Shown here piece by piece: positions 46,101 through 58,165 of a stretch of 64,000 nt of DNA. The notes under the pieces were generated by a model that was not told the DNA's origin, did not search any database, and saw nothing but the letters and a program-made list of their open reading frames with translations. A program made the translations under genes and the position numbers. The stretch is from Hippophae tibetana (lineage: Eukaryota; Streptophyta; Magnoliopsida; Rosales; Elaeagnaceae): NCBI GenBank assembly GCA_037013495.1, contig CM072810.1:74508449-74572448 (forward strand), in the 5' to 3' direction. The first letter of the stretch is position 1, and every line of letters begins with the position of its first letter.

Positions 46101-46586
46101 AATGCCTAGTTTCGACACAATAAAGCGAGTGATCATTATCTTTTGGTAACAAAAGGTTGCGGTTTATGGACTTATTGGTGTTGATTTCGTCTGTGGATTT
46201 CATTTCGTAGTTCTTTTTTAAATCTTCGTCTCTTATTCTTGATCTTTATTTTAACGCTCAATCAATCTATGTTCTTCATAAAAACAATTGTGGGAAAAAC
46301 AAGATGGTTTCTACTGTTTACAGTATTGAAAAAAGAAAATTTGATAAATCAGAGTTCCAATTTTACACGGCATTACTTTTGAATCGTTTGTCGAAACGTT
46401 TAATATTATATATCAAATCGAAGCTTGTAAATATTCCTATAATCAGAGCATGGATTCCTAAGAATATTATTTTTTTGAAATCAAATTCAACTGTTTATAT
46501 CACCTACCAAAGTTTAAAATTTTGGTCTCACCTATTCCGTTTTTTTTTCTTTCGGTTTTTTTCAATGCCACTATAAGAGCAATTGA
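40192..46586. repeat. Mixed monomers between the two higher-order blocks (units 45-51)
   Basis: Seven units with re-assorted variants. Unit 45 has a one-base loss (AAAAAAATTG for AAAAACAATTG, near 40800) and CAGAGCTTGG, and is copied 7 units later at 46587 and 12 units later at 51155. Unit 47 contains the ATTGGGGAAAAACAAG variant (42633), also seen near 11560, 19790, 50860, 56345 and 57257. No regular multi-monomer period is visible within this stretch. Confidence 0.6.
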
Positions 46587-49500
46587 GTTAGGGATCAAGA
46601 GTGTGTTTAAAAATATTCTAAATTTCCCTATATCCAACAAATATTCTCTAGATCAGTGAAATATTCTAATGACCCTTTACAAAGAATAGATTTGGAATAT
46701 CTAATGGAACGGTTAATTTTTGAAGAAATTATATTTGTTCTATTTACTTATGTGCCTCTTGTGTTTAGCGATTTTTTTTTACTGAATTGTGGAATTTAAT
46801 TTTTCTTATTTATCATAAGTATTTTTACGCTTTTATTATTTACGGATGGATTAAGCACATTTCATAACTAAATATCCTCACTATGGTTGCATTACGTCTT
46901 GGGTTTTGTTGCTTGTATAAGAAAAGAACAACCTTTTGATGGAGGAAGAACTAGTATAAATAATGAAAATATTTTTTACCAAGCTTTCTACTTTTCTTCC
47001 TAGGGTTCTTGATATAATGCCTAGATTCGACACATCAAAGCGAGTGATCATTATCTTTTGGCAACAAAAGGTTGCGGTTTACGGACTTATTGGTGTTGTT
47101 TTCGTCTATGGATTTCATTTCGTAGTTCTTTTTTAAATCTTCGTCTATTATTCTTGATCTTTATTTCTACGCTCAATCAATCTATGTTATTCATAAAAAA
47201 ATTGTGGGAAAAACAAGATGGGTTCTACTGTTTACAGTATTTAAAAAAGAAAATTTGATAAATCAGAGTTCCAATTTTACACGGCATTACTTTTGACTCG
47301 TTTGTCGAAACGTTTAATATTATATATCAAATCGAAGCTTGTAAATATTCCTAAACTCAGAGCTTGGATTCCTAAGAATATTATTTTTTTGAAATCAAAT
47401 TCAATCGTTTATATCACGTACTAAAGTTAAATATTTTCGTCTCACCAATTCCGTTTTTTTTTCTTTCGGTTTTTTTCAATGCCACTATAAGAGCAATTGA
47501 GTTAGGGATCAAGAGTGTGTTTAAAAATATTCTAAATTTCCCTATATCCAACAAATATTCTCTAGATTAGTGAAATATTCTAATGACCCTTTACAAAGAA
47601 TAGATTTGGAATATTTAATGGAAAGATTAATTTTGGAAGCAATTATTTTTGTTTTATTTACTTATATCCCCCTTATGTTTAGCGATTTTTTTTTACTAAA
47701 TTGTGGAATTTAATTTTTCTTATTTATCACAAGTATTTTTACGCTTTTAGTATTTACGGATGGATTAAGCAAATTTCATAACTAAATATCCTCACTATGG
47801 TTGCATTACGTCTTGGGTTTTGTTGCTTCAATAAGAAAACAACAACCTTTTGATGGAGGAAGAACTAGTATAAATAATGAAAATATTTTTTACCAAGCTT
47901 TCTACTTTTCTTCCTAGGGTTCTTGATATAATGCCTAGATTCGACACAATAAAGCGAGTGATCATTATCTTTTGGTAACAAAAGGTTGCGGTTTATGGAC
48001 TTATTGGTGTTGTTTTCGTCTATGGATTTCATTTCGTAGTTCTTTTTTAAATCTTCGTCTCTTATTCTTGATCTTTATTTCTACGCTCAATCAATCTATG
48101 TTCTTCATAAAAACAATTGTGGGAAAAACAAGATGGGTTCTACTGTTTACAGTATTTAAAAAAGAAAATTTGATAAATCAGAGTTCCAATTTTACACGGC
48201 ATTACTTTTGACTCGTTTGTCGAAACGTTTAATATTATATATCAAATCGAAGCTTGTAAATATTCCTATAATCAGAGCATGGATTCCTAAGAATATTATT
48301 TTTTGAAATCAAATTCAACCGTTTATATCACCTACCAAAGTTTAAAATTTTGGTCTCACCTATTCCGTTTTTTTTTTCTTTCGGTTTTTTTCCATGCCAC
48401 TATAAGAGCAATTGAGTTAGAGATCAAGAGTGTGTTCAAAAATATTCTAAATTTCCCTATATCCAACAAATATTCTCTAGATCAGTGAAATATTCTAATG
48501 ACCCTTTACAAAGAATAGATTTGGAATATCTAATGGAACGGTTAATTTTTGAAGAAATTATATTTGTCTATTTACTTATGTAACTCTTATGTTTAGCGAT
48601 ATTTTTTACTGAATTGTGGAATTTAATTTTTCTTATTTATCATAAGTATTTTTACGCTTTTATTATTTACGGATGGATTAAGCAAATTTCATAACTAAAT
48701 ATCCTCAATATGGTTGCATTACGTCTTGGGTTTTGTTGCTTCTATTAGAAAAGAACAACCTTTTGATGGAGGAAGAACTAGTATAAATAATGAAAATATT
48801 TTTTACCAAGCTTTGTATTTTTCTTCCTAGGGTTCTTGATATAATGCCTAGATTCGACACATCAAAGTGAGTGATCATTATCTTTTGGTAACAAAAGGTT
48901 GCGGTTATGGACTTATTGGTGTTGTTTTCGTCTGTGGATTTCATTTCGTAGTTCTTTTTTAAATCTTCGTCTCTTATTGTTGATCTTTATTTCTACGCTC
49001 AATCAATCTATGTTATTCATAAAAACAATTGTGGGAAAAACAAGATGGTTTCTACTGTTTACAGTATTGAAAAAAGAAAATTTGATAAATCAGAGTTCCA
49101 ATTTTACACGGCATTACTTTTGAATCGTTTGTCGAAACGTTTAATATTATATATCAAATCGAAGCTTGTAAATATTCCTATAATCAGAGCATGGATTCCT
49201 AAGAATATTATTTTTTTGAAATCAAATTCAACTGTTTATATCACCTACCAAAGTTTAAAATTTTGGTCTCACCTATTCCGTTTTTTTTTCTTTCGGTTTT
49301 TTTCAATGCCACTATAAGAGCAATTGAGTTAGGGATCAAGAGTGTGTTTAAAAATATTCTAAATTTCCCTATATCCAACAAATATTCTCTAGATCAGTGA
49401 AATATTCTAATGACCCTTTACAAAGAATAGATTTGGAATATCTAATGGAACGGTTAATTTTTGAAGAAATTATATTTGTTCTATTTACTTATGTGCCTCT

Positions 49501-52500
49501 TGTGTTTAGCGATTTTTTTTTACTGAATTGTGGAATTTAATTTTTCTTATTTATCATAAGTATTTTTACGCTTTTATTATTTACGGATGGATTAAGCACA
49601 TTTCATAACTAAATATCCTCACTATGGTTGCATTACGTCTTGGGTTTTGTTGCTTGTATAAGAAAAGAACAACCTTTTGATGGAGGAACAACTAGTATAA
49701 ATAATGAAAATATTTTTTACCAAGGTTTGTACTTTTCTTCCTAGGGTTCTTGATATAATGCCTAGATTCGACACAATAAAGCGAGTGATCATTATCTTTT
49801 GGTAACAAAAGGTTGCGGTTTATGGACTTATTGGTGTTGATTTCGTCTGTGGATTTCATTTCGTAGTTCTTTTTTAAATCTTCGTCTCTTATTCTTGATC
49901 TTTATTTCCACGCTCAATCAATCTATGTTCTTCATAAAAACAATTGTGGGAAAAACAAGATGGTTTCTACTGTTTACAGTATTGAAAAAAGAAAATTTGA
50001 TAAATCAGAGTTCCAATTTTACACGGCATTACTTTTGAATCGTTTGTCGAAACGTTTAATATTAATATCAAATCGAAGCTTGTAAATATTCCTATAACCA
50101 GAGCATGGATTCCTAAGAATATTATTTTTTGAAATCAAATTCAACTGTTTATATCACCTACCAAAGTTTAAAATTTTGGTCTCACCTATTCCGTTTTTTT
50201 TTTCTTTCGGTTTTTTTCAATGCCACTATAAGAGCAATTGAGTTAGGGATCAAGAGTGTGTTTAAAAATATTCTAAATTTCCCTATATCCAACAAATATT
50301 CTCTAGATCAGTGAAATATTCTAATGACCCTTTACAAAGAATAGATTTGGAATATCTAATGGAACGGTTAATTTTTGAAGAAATTATATTTGTTCTATTT
50401 ACTTATGTGCCTCTTGTGTTTAGCGATTTTTTTTTACTGAATTGTGGAATTTAATTTTTCTTATTTATCATAAGTATTTTTACGCTTTTATTATTTACGG
50501 ATGGATTAAGCACATTTCATAACTAAATATCCTCACTATGGTTGCATTACGTCTTGGGTTTTGTTGCTTGTATAAGAAAAGAACAACCTTTTGATGGAGG
50601 AAGAACTAGTATAAATAATGAAAATATTTTTTACCAAGCTTTGTACTTTTCTTCCTAGGGTTCTTGATATAATGCCTATATTCAACACATCAAAGCGAGT
50701 GATCATTATCTTTTGGCATCAAAAGGTTGAGGTTTATGGACTTCTTGATGTTGTTTTCGTCTGTGGATTTCATTTCGTAGTTCTTTTTTAAATCTTAGTC
50801 TCTTATTCTTGATCTTTATTTATACGCTCAATAAATATATGTTCTTCATAAAAAAAATTGGGGAAAAACAAGATGGGTTCTACTCTTTACAGTATTGAAA
50901 AAAGAACATTTGATAAATCAGAGTTCCAATTTTACACGCCATTACTTTTGAATCGGGTGTCGAAACGTTTATTATTATATATCAAATCGAAGCTTGTAAA
51001 TATTCCTATAATCAGAGCATGGATTCCTAAGAATATTATTTTTTGAAATCAAATTCAACTGTTTATATCACCTACCAAAGTTTAAAATTTTGGTCTCACC
51101 TATTCCGTTTTTTTTTCTTTCGGTTTTTTTCCATGCCACTATAAGAGCAATTGAGTTAGGGATCAAGAGTGTGTTCAAAAATATTCTAAATTTCCCTATA
51201 TCCAACAAATATTCTCTAGATCAGTGAAATATTCTAATGACCCTTTACAAAGAATAGATTTGGAATATCTAATGGAACGGTTAATTTTTGAAGAAATTAT
51301 ATTTGTTCTATTTACTTATGTAACTCTTATGTTTTGCGATTTTTTTTACTGAATTGTGGAATTTAATTTTTCTTATTTATCATAAGTATTTTTACGCTTT
51401 TATTATTTACGGATGGATTAAGCACATTTCATAACTAAATATCCTCACTATGGTTGCATTACGTCTTGGGTTTTGTTGCTTGTATAAGAAAAGAACAACC
51501 TTTTGATGGAGGAAGAACTAGTATAAATAATGAAAATATTGTTTACCAAGCTTTCTACTTTTCTTCCTAGGGTTCTTGATATAATGCCTAGATTCGACAC
51601 ATCAAAGCGAGTGATCATTATCTTTTGGCAACAAAAGGTTGCGGTTTACGGACTTATTGGTGTTGTTTTCGTCTATGGATTTCATTTCGTAGTTCTTTTT
51701 TAAATCTTCGTCTCTTATTCTTGATCTTTATTTCTACGCTCAATCAATCTATGTTATTCATAAAAAAATTGTGGGAAAAACAAGATGGGTTCTACTGTTT
51801 ACAGTATTTAAAAAAGAAAATTTGATAAATCAGAGTTCCAATTTTACACGGCATTACTTTTGACTCGTTTGTCGAAACGTTTAATATTATATATCAAATC
51901 GAAGCTTGTAAATATTCCTAAACTCAGAGCTTGGATTCCTAAGAATATTATTTTTTTGAAATCAAATTCAATCGTTTATATCACGTACTAAAGTTAAATA
52001 TTTTCGTCTCACCAATTACGTTTTTTTTTCTTTCGGTTTTTTTCAATGCCACTATAAGAGCAATTGAGTTAGGGATCAAGAGTGTGTTTAAAAATATTCT
52101 AAATTTCCCTATATCCAACAAATATTCTCTAGATTAGTGAAATATTCTAATGACCCTTTACAAAGAATAGATTTGGAATATTTAATGGAAAGATTAATTT
52201 TGGAAGCAATTATTTTTGTTTTATTTACTTATATCCCCCTTATGTTTAGCGATTTTTTTTTACTAAATTGTGGAATTTAATTTTTCTTATTTATCACAAG
52301 TATTTTTACGCTTTTAGTATTTACGGATGGATTAAGCAAATTTCATAACTAAATATCCTCACTATGGTTGCATTACATCTTGGGTTTTGTTGCTTCAATA
52401 AGAAAACAACAACCTTTTGATGGAGGAAGAACTAGTATAAATAATGAAAATATTTTTTACCAAGCTTTCTACTTTTCTTCCTAGGGTTCTTGATATAATG

Positions 52501-55500
52501 CCTAGATTCGACACATCAAAGCGAGTGATCATTATCTTTTGGCAACAAAAGGTTGCGGTTTATGGACTTATTGGTGTTGTTTTCGTCTGTGGATTTCATT
52601 TCGTAGTTCTTTTTTAAATCTTCGTCTCTTATTCTTGATCTTTATTTCTACGCTCAATCAATCTATGTTATTCATAAAAACAATTGTGGGAAAAACAAGA
52701 TGGGTTCTACTGTTTACAGTATTTAAAAAAGAAAATTTGATAAATCAGAGTTCCAATTTTACACGGCATTACTTTTGACTCGTTTGTCGAAACGTTTAAT
52801 ATTATATATCAAATCAAAGCTTGTAAATATTCCTATAATCAGAGCATGGATTCCTAAGAATATTATTTTTTGAAATCAAATTCAACCGTTTATATCACCT
52901 ACCAAAGTTTAAAATTTTGGTCTCACCTATTCCGTTTTTTTTTTCTTTCGGTTTTTTTCCATGCCACTATAAGAGCAATTGAGTTAGAGATCAAGAGTGT
53001 GTTCAAAAATATTCTAAATTTCCCTATATCCAACAAATATTCTCTAGATCAGTGAAATATTCTAATGACCCTTTACAAAGAATAGATTTGGAATATCTAA
53101 TGGAACGGTTAATTTTTGAAGAAATTATATTTGTTCTATTTACTTATGTAACTCTTATGTTTAGCGATTTTTTTTACTGAATTGTGGAATTTAATTTTTC
53201 TTATTTATCATAAGTATTTTTACGCTTTTATTATTTACGGATGGATTAAGCAAATTTCATAACTAAATATCCTCAATATGGTTGCATTACGTCTTGGGTT
53301 TTGTTGCTTCTATTAGAAAAGAACAACCTTTTGATGGAGGAAGAACTAGTATAAATAATGAAAATATTTTTTACCAAGCTTTGTATTTTTCTTCCTAGGG
53401 TTCTTGATATAATGCCTAGATTCGACACATCAAAGCGAGTGATCATTATCTTTTGGCATCAAAAGGTTGCGGTTTATGGACTTATTGGTGTTGTTTTCGT
53501 CTGTGGATTTCATTTCGTAGTTCTTTTTTAAATCTTCGTCTCTTATTCTTGATCTTTATTTCTACGCTCAATCAATCTATGTTATTCATAAAAACAATTG
53601 TGGGAAAAACAAGATGGGTTCTACTGTTTACAGTATTTAAAAAAGAAAATTTGATAAATCAGAGTTCCAATTTTACACGGCATTACTTTTGACTCGTTTG
53701 TCGAAACGTTTAATATTATATATCAAATCAAAGCTTGTAAATATTCCTATAATCAGAGCATGGATTCCTAAGAATATTATTTTTTGAAATCAAATTCAAC
53801 CGTTTATATCACCTACCAAAGTTTAAAATTTTGGTCTCACCTATTCCGTTTTTTTTTTCTTTCGGTTTTTTTCCATGCCACTATAAGAGCAATTGAGTTA
53901 GAGATCAAGAGTGTGTTCAAAAATATTCTAAATTTCCCTATATCCAACAAATATTCTCTAGATCAGTGAAATATTCTAATGACCCTTTACAAAGAATAGA
54001 TTTGGAATATCTAATGGAAAGATTAATTTTGGAAGCAATTATTTTTGTTTTATTTACTTATATCCCCCTTATGTTTATCGATTTTTTTTACTGAATTGTG
54101 GAATTTAATTTTTCTTATTTATCATAAGTATTTTTACACTTTTATTATTTACGGATGGATTAAGCACATTTCATAACTAAATATCCTCACTATGGTTGCA
54201 TTACGTCTTGGGTTTTGTTGCTTGTATAAGAAAAGAACAACCTTTTGATGGAGGAAGAACTAGAATAAATAATGAAAATATTTTTTACCAAGCTTTGTAC
54301 TTTTCTTCCTAGGGTTCTTGATATAATGCCTAGATTCGACACATCAAAGCGAGTGATCATTATCTTTTGGCATCAAAAGGTTGCGGTTTATGGACTTATT
54401 GGTGTTGATTTCGTCTGTGGATTTCATTTCGTAGTTCTTTTTTAAATCTTCGTCTCTTATTCTTGATCTTTATTTCCACGCTCAATCAATCTATGTTATT
54501 CATAAAAACAATTGTGGGAAAAACAAGATGGTTTCTACTGTTTACAGTATTGAAAAAAGAAAATTTGATAAATCAGAGTTCCAATTTTACACGGCATTAC
54601 TTTTGAATCGTTTGTCGAAACGTTTAATATTATATATCAAATCGAAGCTTGTAAATATTCCTATAATCAGAGCATGGATTCCTAAGAATATTATTTTTTT
54701 GAAATCAAATTCAACTGTTTATATCACCTACCAAAGTTTAAAATTTTGGTCTCACCTATTCCGTTTTTTTTTCTTTCGGTTTTTTTCAATGCCACTATAA
54801 GAGCAATTGAGTTAGGGATCAAGAGTGTGTTTAAAAATATTCTAAATTTCCCTATATCCAACAAATATTCTCTAGATCAGTGAAATATTCTAATGACCCT
54901 TTACAAAGAATAGATTTGGAATATCTAATGGAACGGTTAATTTTTGAAGAAATTATATTTGTTCTATTTACTTATGTGCCTCTTGTGTTTAGCGATTTTT
55001 TTTTACTGAATTGTGGAATTTAATTTTTCTTATTTATCATAAGTATTTTTACGCTTTTATTATTTACGGATGGATTAAGCACATTTCATAACTAAATATC
55101 CTCACTATGGTTGCATTACGTCTTGGGTTTTGTTGCTTGTATAAGAAAAGAACAACCTTTTGATGGAGGAACAACTAGTATAAATAATGAAAATATTTTT
55201 TACCAAGGTTTGTACTTTTCTTCCTAGGGTTCTTGATATAATGCCTAGATTCGACACAATAAAGCGAGTGATCATTATCTTTTGGTAACAAAAGGTTGCG
55301 GTTTATGGACTTATTGGTGTTGATTTCGTCTGTGGATTTCATTTCGTAGTTCTTTTTTAAATCTTCGTCTCTTATTCTTGATCTTTATTTCCACGCTCAA
55401 TCAATCTATGTTCTTCATAAAAACAATTGTGGGAAAAACAAGATGGTTTCTACTGTTTACAGTATTGAAAAAAGAAAATTTGATAAATCAGAGTTCCAAT

Positions 55501-57459
55501 TTTACACGGCATTACTTTTGAATCGTTTGTCGAAACGTTTAATATTATATATCAAATCGAAGCTTGTAAATATTCCTATAACCAGAGCATGGATTCCTAA
55601 GAATATTATTTTTTGAAATCAAATTCAACTGTTTATATCACCTACCAAAGTTTAAAATTTTGGTCTCACCTATTCCGTTTTTTTTTTCTTTCGGTTTTTT
55701 TCAATGCCACTATAAGAGCAATTGAGTTAGGGATCAAGAGTGTGTTTAAAAATATTCTAAATTTCCCTATATCCAACAAATATTCTCTAGATCAGTGAAA
55801 TATTCTAATGACCCTTTACAAAGAATAGATTTGGAATATCTAATGGAACGGTTAATTTTTGAAGAAATTATATTTGTTCTATTTACTTATGTGCCTCTTG
55901 TGTTTAGCGATTTTTTTTTACTGAATTGTGGAATTTAATTTTTCTTATTTATCATAAGTATTTTTACGCTTTTATTATTTACGGATGGATTAAGCACATT
56001 TCATAACTAAATATCCTCACTATGGTTGCATTACGTCTTCGGTTTTGTTGCTTGTATAAGAAAACAACAACCTTTTGATGGAGGAAGAATGAGTATAATT
56101 AATGAAAATATTTTTTACCAAGCTTTGTACTTTTCTTCCTAGGGTTCTTGATATAATGCCTAGATTCGACACATCAAAGCGAGTGATCATTATCTTTTGG
56201 CATCAAAAGGTTGCGGTTTATGGACTTATTGGTGTTGTTTTCGTCTGTGGATTTCATTTCGTAGTTCTTTTTTAAATCTTCGTCTCTTATTCTTGATCTT
56301 TATTTCTACGCTCAATAAATCTATGTTCTTCATAAAAAAAATTGGGGAAAAACAAGATGGGTTCAACTGTTTACAGTATTGAAAAAAGAACATTTGATAA
56401 ATTAGAGTTCCAATTTTACACGGCATTACTTTTGAATCGGGTGTCGAAACGTTTATTATTATATATCAAATCGAAGCTTGTAAATATTCCTATAATCAGA
56501 GCATGGATTCCTAAGAATATTATTTTTTGAAATCAAATTCAACCGTTTATATCACCTACCAAAGTTTAAAATTTTGGTCTCACCTATTCCGTTTTTTTTC
56601 TTTCGGTAATTTTCAATGCCACTATAAGAGCGATTGAGTTAGGGATCAAGAGTGTGTTTAAAAATATTCTAAATTTCCCTATATCCAAAAAATATTCTCT
56701 AGATCAGTGAAATATTCTAATGACCCTTTACATAGAATAGATTTGGAATATGTAATGGAAAGATTAATTTTGGAAGCAATTATTTTTGTTTTATTTACTT
56801 ATATGCCCCTTATGTTTAGCGATTTTTCTTTACTGAATTGTGGAATTTAATTTTTCTTACTTACCATAAGTATTTTTACGCTTTTATTATTTACGGATGG
56901 ATTAAGCACATTTCATAACTAAATATCCTCACTATGGTTGCATTACGTCTTGGGTTTTGTTGCTTGTATAAGAAAAGAACAACCTTTTGATGGAGGAAGA
57001 ACTAGTATAAATAATGAAAATGTTTTTTACCAAGCTTTGTACTTTTCTTCCTAGGGTTCTTGATATAATGCCTATATTCAACACATCAAAGCGAGTGATC
57101 ATTATCTTTTGGCATCAAAAGGTTGAGGTTTATGGACTTCTTGATGTTGTTTTCGTCTGTGGATTTCATTTCGTAGTTCTTTTTTAAATCTTAGTCTCTT
57201 ATTCTTGATCTTTATTTCTACGCTCAATAAATATATGTTCTTCATAAAAAAAATTGGGGAAAAACAAGATGGGTTCTACTCTTTACAGTATTGAAAAAAG
57301 AACATTTGATAAATCAGAGTTCCAATTTTACACGCCATTACTTTTGACTCGGGTGTCGAAACTTTTAATATTATATATCAAATCGAAGCTTGTAAATATT
57401 CCTATAATCAGAGCATGGATTCCTAAGAATATTATTTTTTTGAAATCAAATTCAATCGT
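46587..57459. repeat. Second, irregular higher-order repeat (5-monomer pattern with insertions)
   Basis: Units 52-56 (46587-51154, 4568 bp) define an order Q-R-S-T-U. Q has the one-base loss plus CAGAGCTTGG. R ends with CCATGCC then GTTAGAGATC. S has CCTCAATATGG and CTATTAGAAAAG. T has GGAACAACTAG and CAAGGTTTG. U has CCTATATTCAACAC. Units 57-63 repeat Q and R, then a hybrid unit with an S-like front and an R-like back (52983-53896), S, T, an extra unit (55726-56637) and U. Equivalent Q and R markers are 4567 bp apart, S and T markers about 5483 bp apart, and U markers 6396 bp apart. The increasing spacing shows where whole monomers were added. Confidence 0.68.
56638..57459. repeat. Truncated, diverged edge monomer of the satellite (unit 63)
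   Basis: This last unit is 822 bp long and stops within the sequence that normally reads CAATCGTTTATATCACG. From about 57460 the sequence is retroelement. The boundary region carries substitutions not seen elsewhere: TTTCGGTAATTTTCAATG (just before the unit), GCGATTGAG, CCAAAAAATATTC, ACATAGAATAG, TATGTAATGG, TATGCCCCTTATG and CTTACTTACCATAAG. Extra divergence at an array edge is expected where unequal exchange can no longer homogenise the monomer. Confidence 0.9.
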
Positions 57460-57979
57460 GTATTATAGCTCTAGGCGTTCTGAACCTACTGAATATGAAA
57501 TCTTTCAAGAATTTCACAACAACATTAGCATCATTGGTTTTGGTAGGGATAGCTTCTACCCACTTCGACACATAATCCACAGCAACCAAAATGTATTGAA
57601 AACCATTAGATGGGGGAAAAGGACCCATAAAGTCAATCCCCCATACATCAAAGAGTTCAACAACTAAATTAGATGTCAAAGGCATTTCATCTCTTTTGCT
57701 TATGTTGCCTGTTCTTTGACATCTATCACATTGTGCACAAAACATATGAGCATCTTTAAAAAGAGTGGGCCAAAAGAATCTAGACTGTAATATCTTACGG
57801 GCTGTCTTTTCACCTCCAAAATGACCCCCACAATGAAGTTCATGACAAAAAGTTAGAATGCTCTTATGTTCTTCTTCAGGTACACATCTCCGGATGACTT
57901 GATCTTGACCAATCTTGTATAAATAAGGGTCATCCCAGAAATAGTCCTTAATAGTTTTAAAAATCCTTTTCTTGTCCTG
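57460..57979 (-). pseudogene. Integrase N-terminal part of Athila pol, truncated at the satellite boundary
   Basis: Integrase would join element cDNA to host DNA. The frame is open on the minus strand from 57979 to the junction (about 173 codons). It shows the His/Cys zinc-finger region ([11 protein letters not shown] near 57850-57818, then [11 protein letters not shown] near 57740-57706). The catalytic core follows, with [10 protein letters not shown] (first acidic residue) and RTPRAIIHD (second acidic residue, at the junction). The third catalytic residue (Glu), the rest of the core and the C-terminal domain are missing, because the sequence turns into satellite right after RAIIHD. An in-frame TAA at 57980-57982 separates it from upstream pol. 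An ATG at 57745 is an internal methionine, not a start. It cannot yield an active enzyme. Confidence 0.93.
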
Positions 57980-57982
57980 TTA

Positions 57983-58162
57983 TGAAGTGTTAGGTCGCAA
58001 AACACTAGTGGCAAGATAGTTTACAATATCAGCATACCATGGGTTTGGACCTATGAAAAATAACTGTTCATCAGGAAAGGTTTCAACTATATCTTCATTA
58101 CTCTCATCTTTAAGAGAATTGAAGTCAGAAATCAACCTAGACAAATGGTCAGCTACTAAGTT
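57983..58162 (-). pseudogene. Pol linker between RNase H and integrase, bounded by two stop codons
   Basis: This 60-codon stretch is in the same frame as RNase H and integrase. It begins NLVADHLSRL, which normally follows the RNase H domain in Athila pol, and contains FIGPNPWYADIVNYL, a family-typical approach to the integrase zinc finger. It is isolated by in-frame TAA codons at 58163-58165 (after the KEKKGN end of RNase H) and at 57980-57982. At the first stop the family usually has Gln or Glu, so a one-base change (for instance CAA to TAA) is a plausible origin; this is inferred from general family knowledge, not from an alignment. Confidence 0.85.
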
Positions 58163-58165
58163 TTA

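Larger units (their letters stand above)
1..57459. repeat. Long-monomer satellite DNA array, about 914 bp period, 62.9 copies
   Basis: Seen directly: the same roughly 914-bp sequence recurs head to tail without interruption. Taking GTTAGGGATC (or its variants) as the monomer start, units begin at 1, 917, 1831, 2745, 3659, 4574, 5490, 6406, 7287, 8204, 9117, 10031, 10944, 11857, 12771, 13686, 14600, 15516, 16430, 17344, 18258, 19171, 20085, 20998, 21913, 22828, 23743, 24657, 25571, 26485, 27400, 28313, 29225, 30139, 31053, 31967, 32881, 33794, 34708, 35623, 36537, 37450, 38363, 39278, 40192, 41105, 42020, 42932, 43848, 44761, 45672, 46587, 47501, 48416, 49328, 50242, 51155, 52068, 52983, 53897, 54811, 55726 and 56638. 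Most length differences come from two T-tracts per unit. The monomer is strongly A+T-rich and shows no obvious shorter internal period. Short open frames recur in it but are not credible genes: most start at TTG, they break whenever T-tract length changes, and substitutions in them are freely non-synonymous. The family is not recognised. The monomer is much longer than typical 150-180 bp plant centromeric satellites, so a centromeric or subtelomeric role cannot be assigned. Confidence 0.97.

Noticed and set aside
1..57459. CRISPR array
   Set aside because: The repeat unit is about 914 bp with no short repeat/unique spacer alternation, and the context is a plant genome.
1387..57667. Dozens of 61-137 codon open frames inside the satellite (and one running across its right boundary) as protein genes
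   Set aside because: Most begin with TTG, the same DNA is read in several frames, frames break with T-tract length, amino-acid changes between copies are unconstrained, and no domain is recognisable.
57254..57667. A 137-codon plus-strand frame crossing the satellite/retroelement boundary
   Set aside because: Its second half is antisense to the integrase frame, which has clear motifs; the fusion is accidental.
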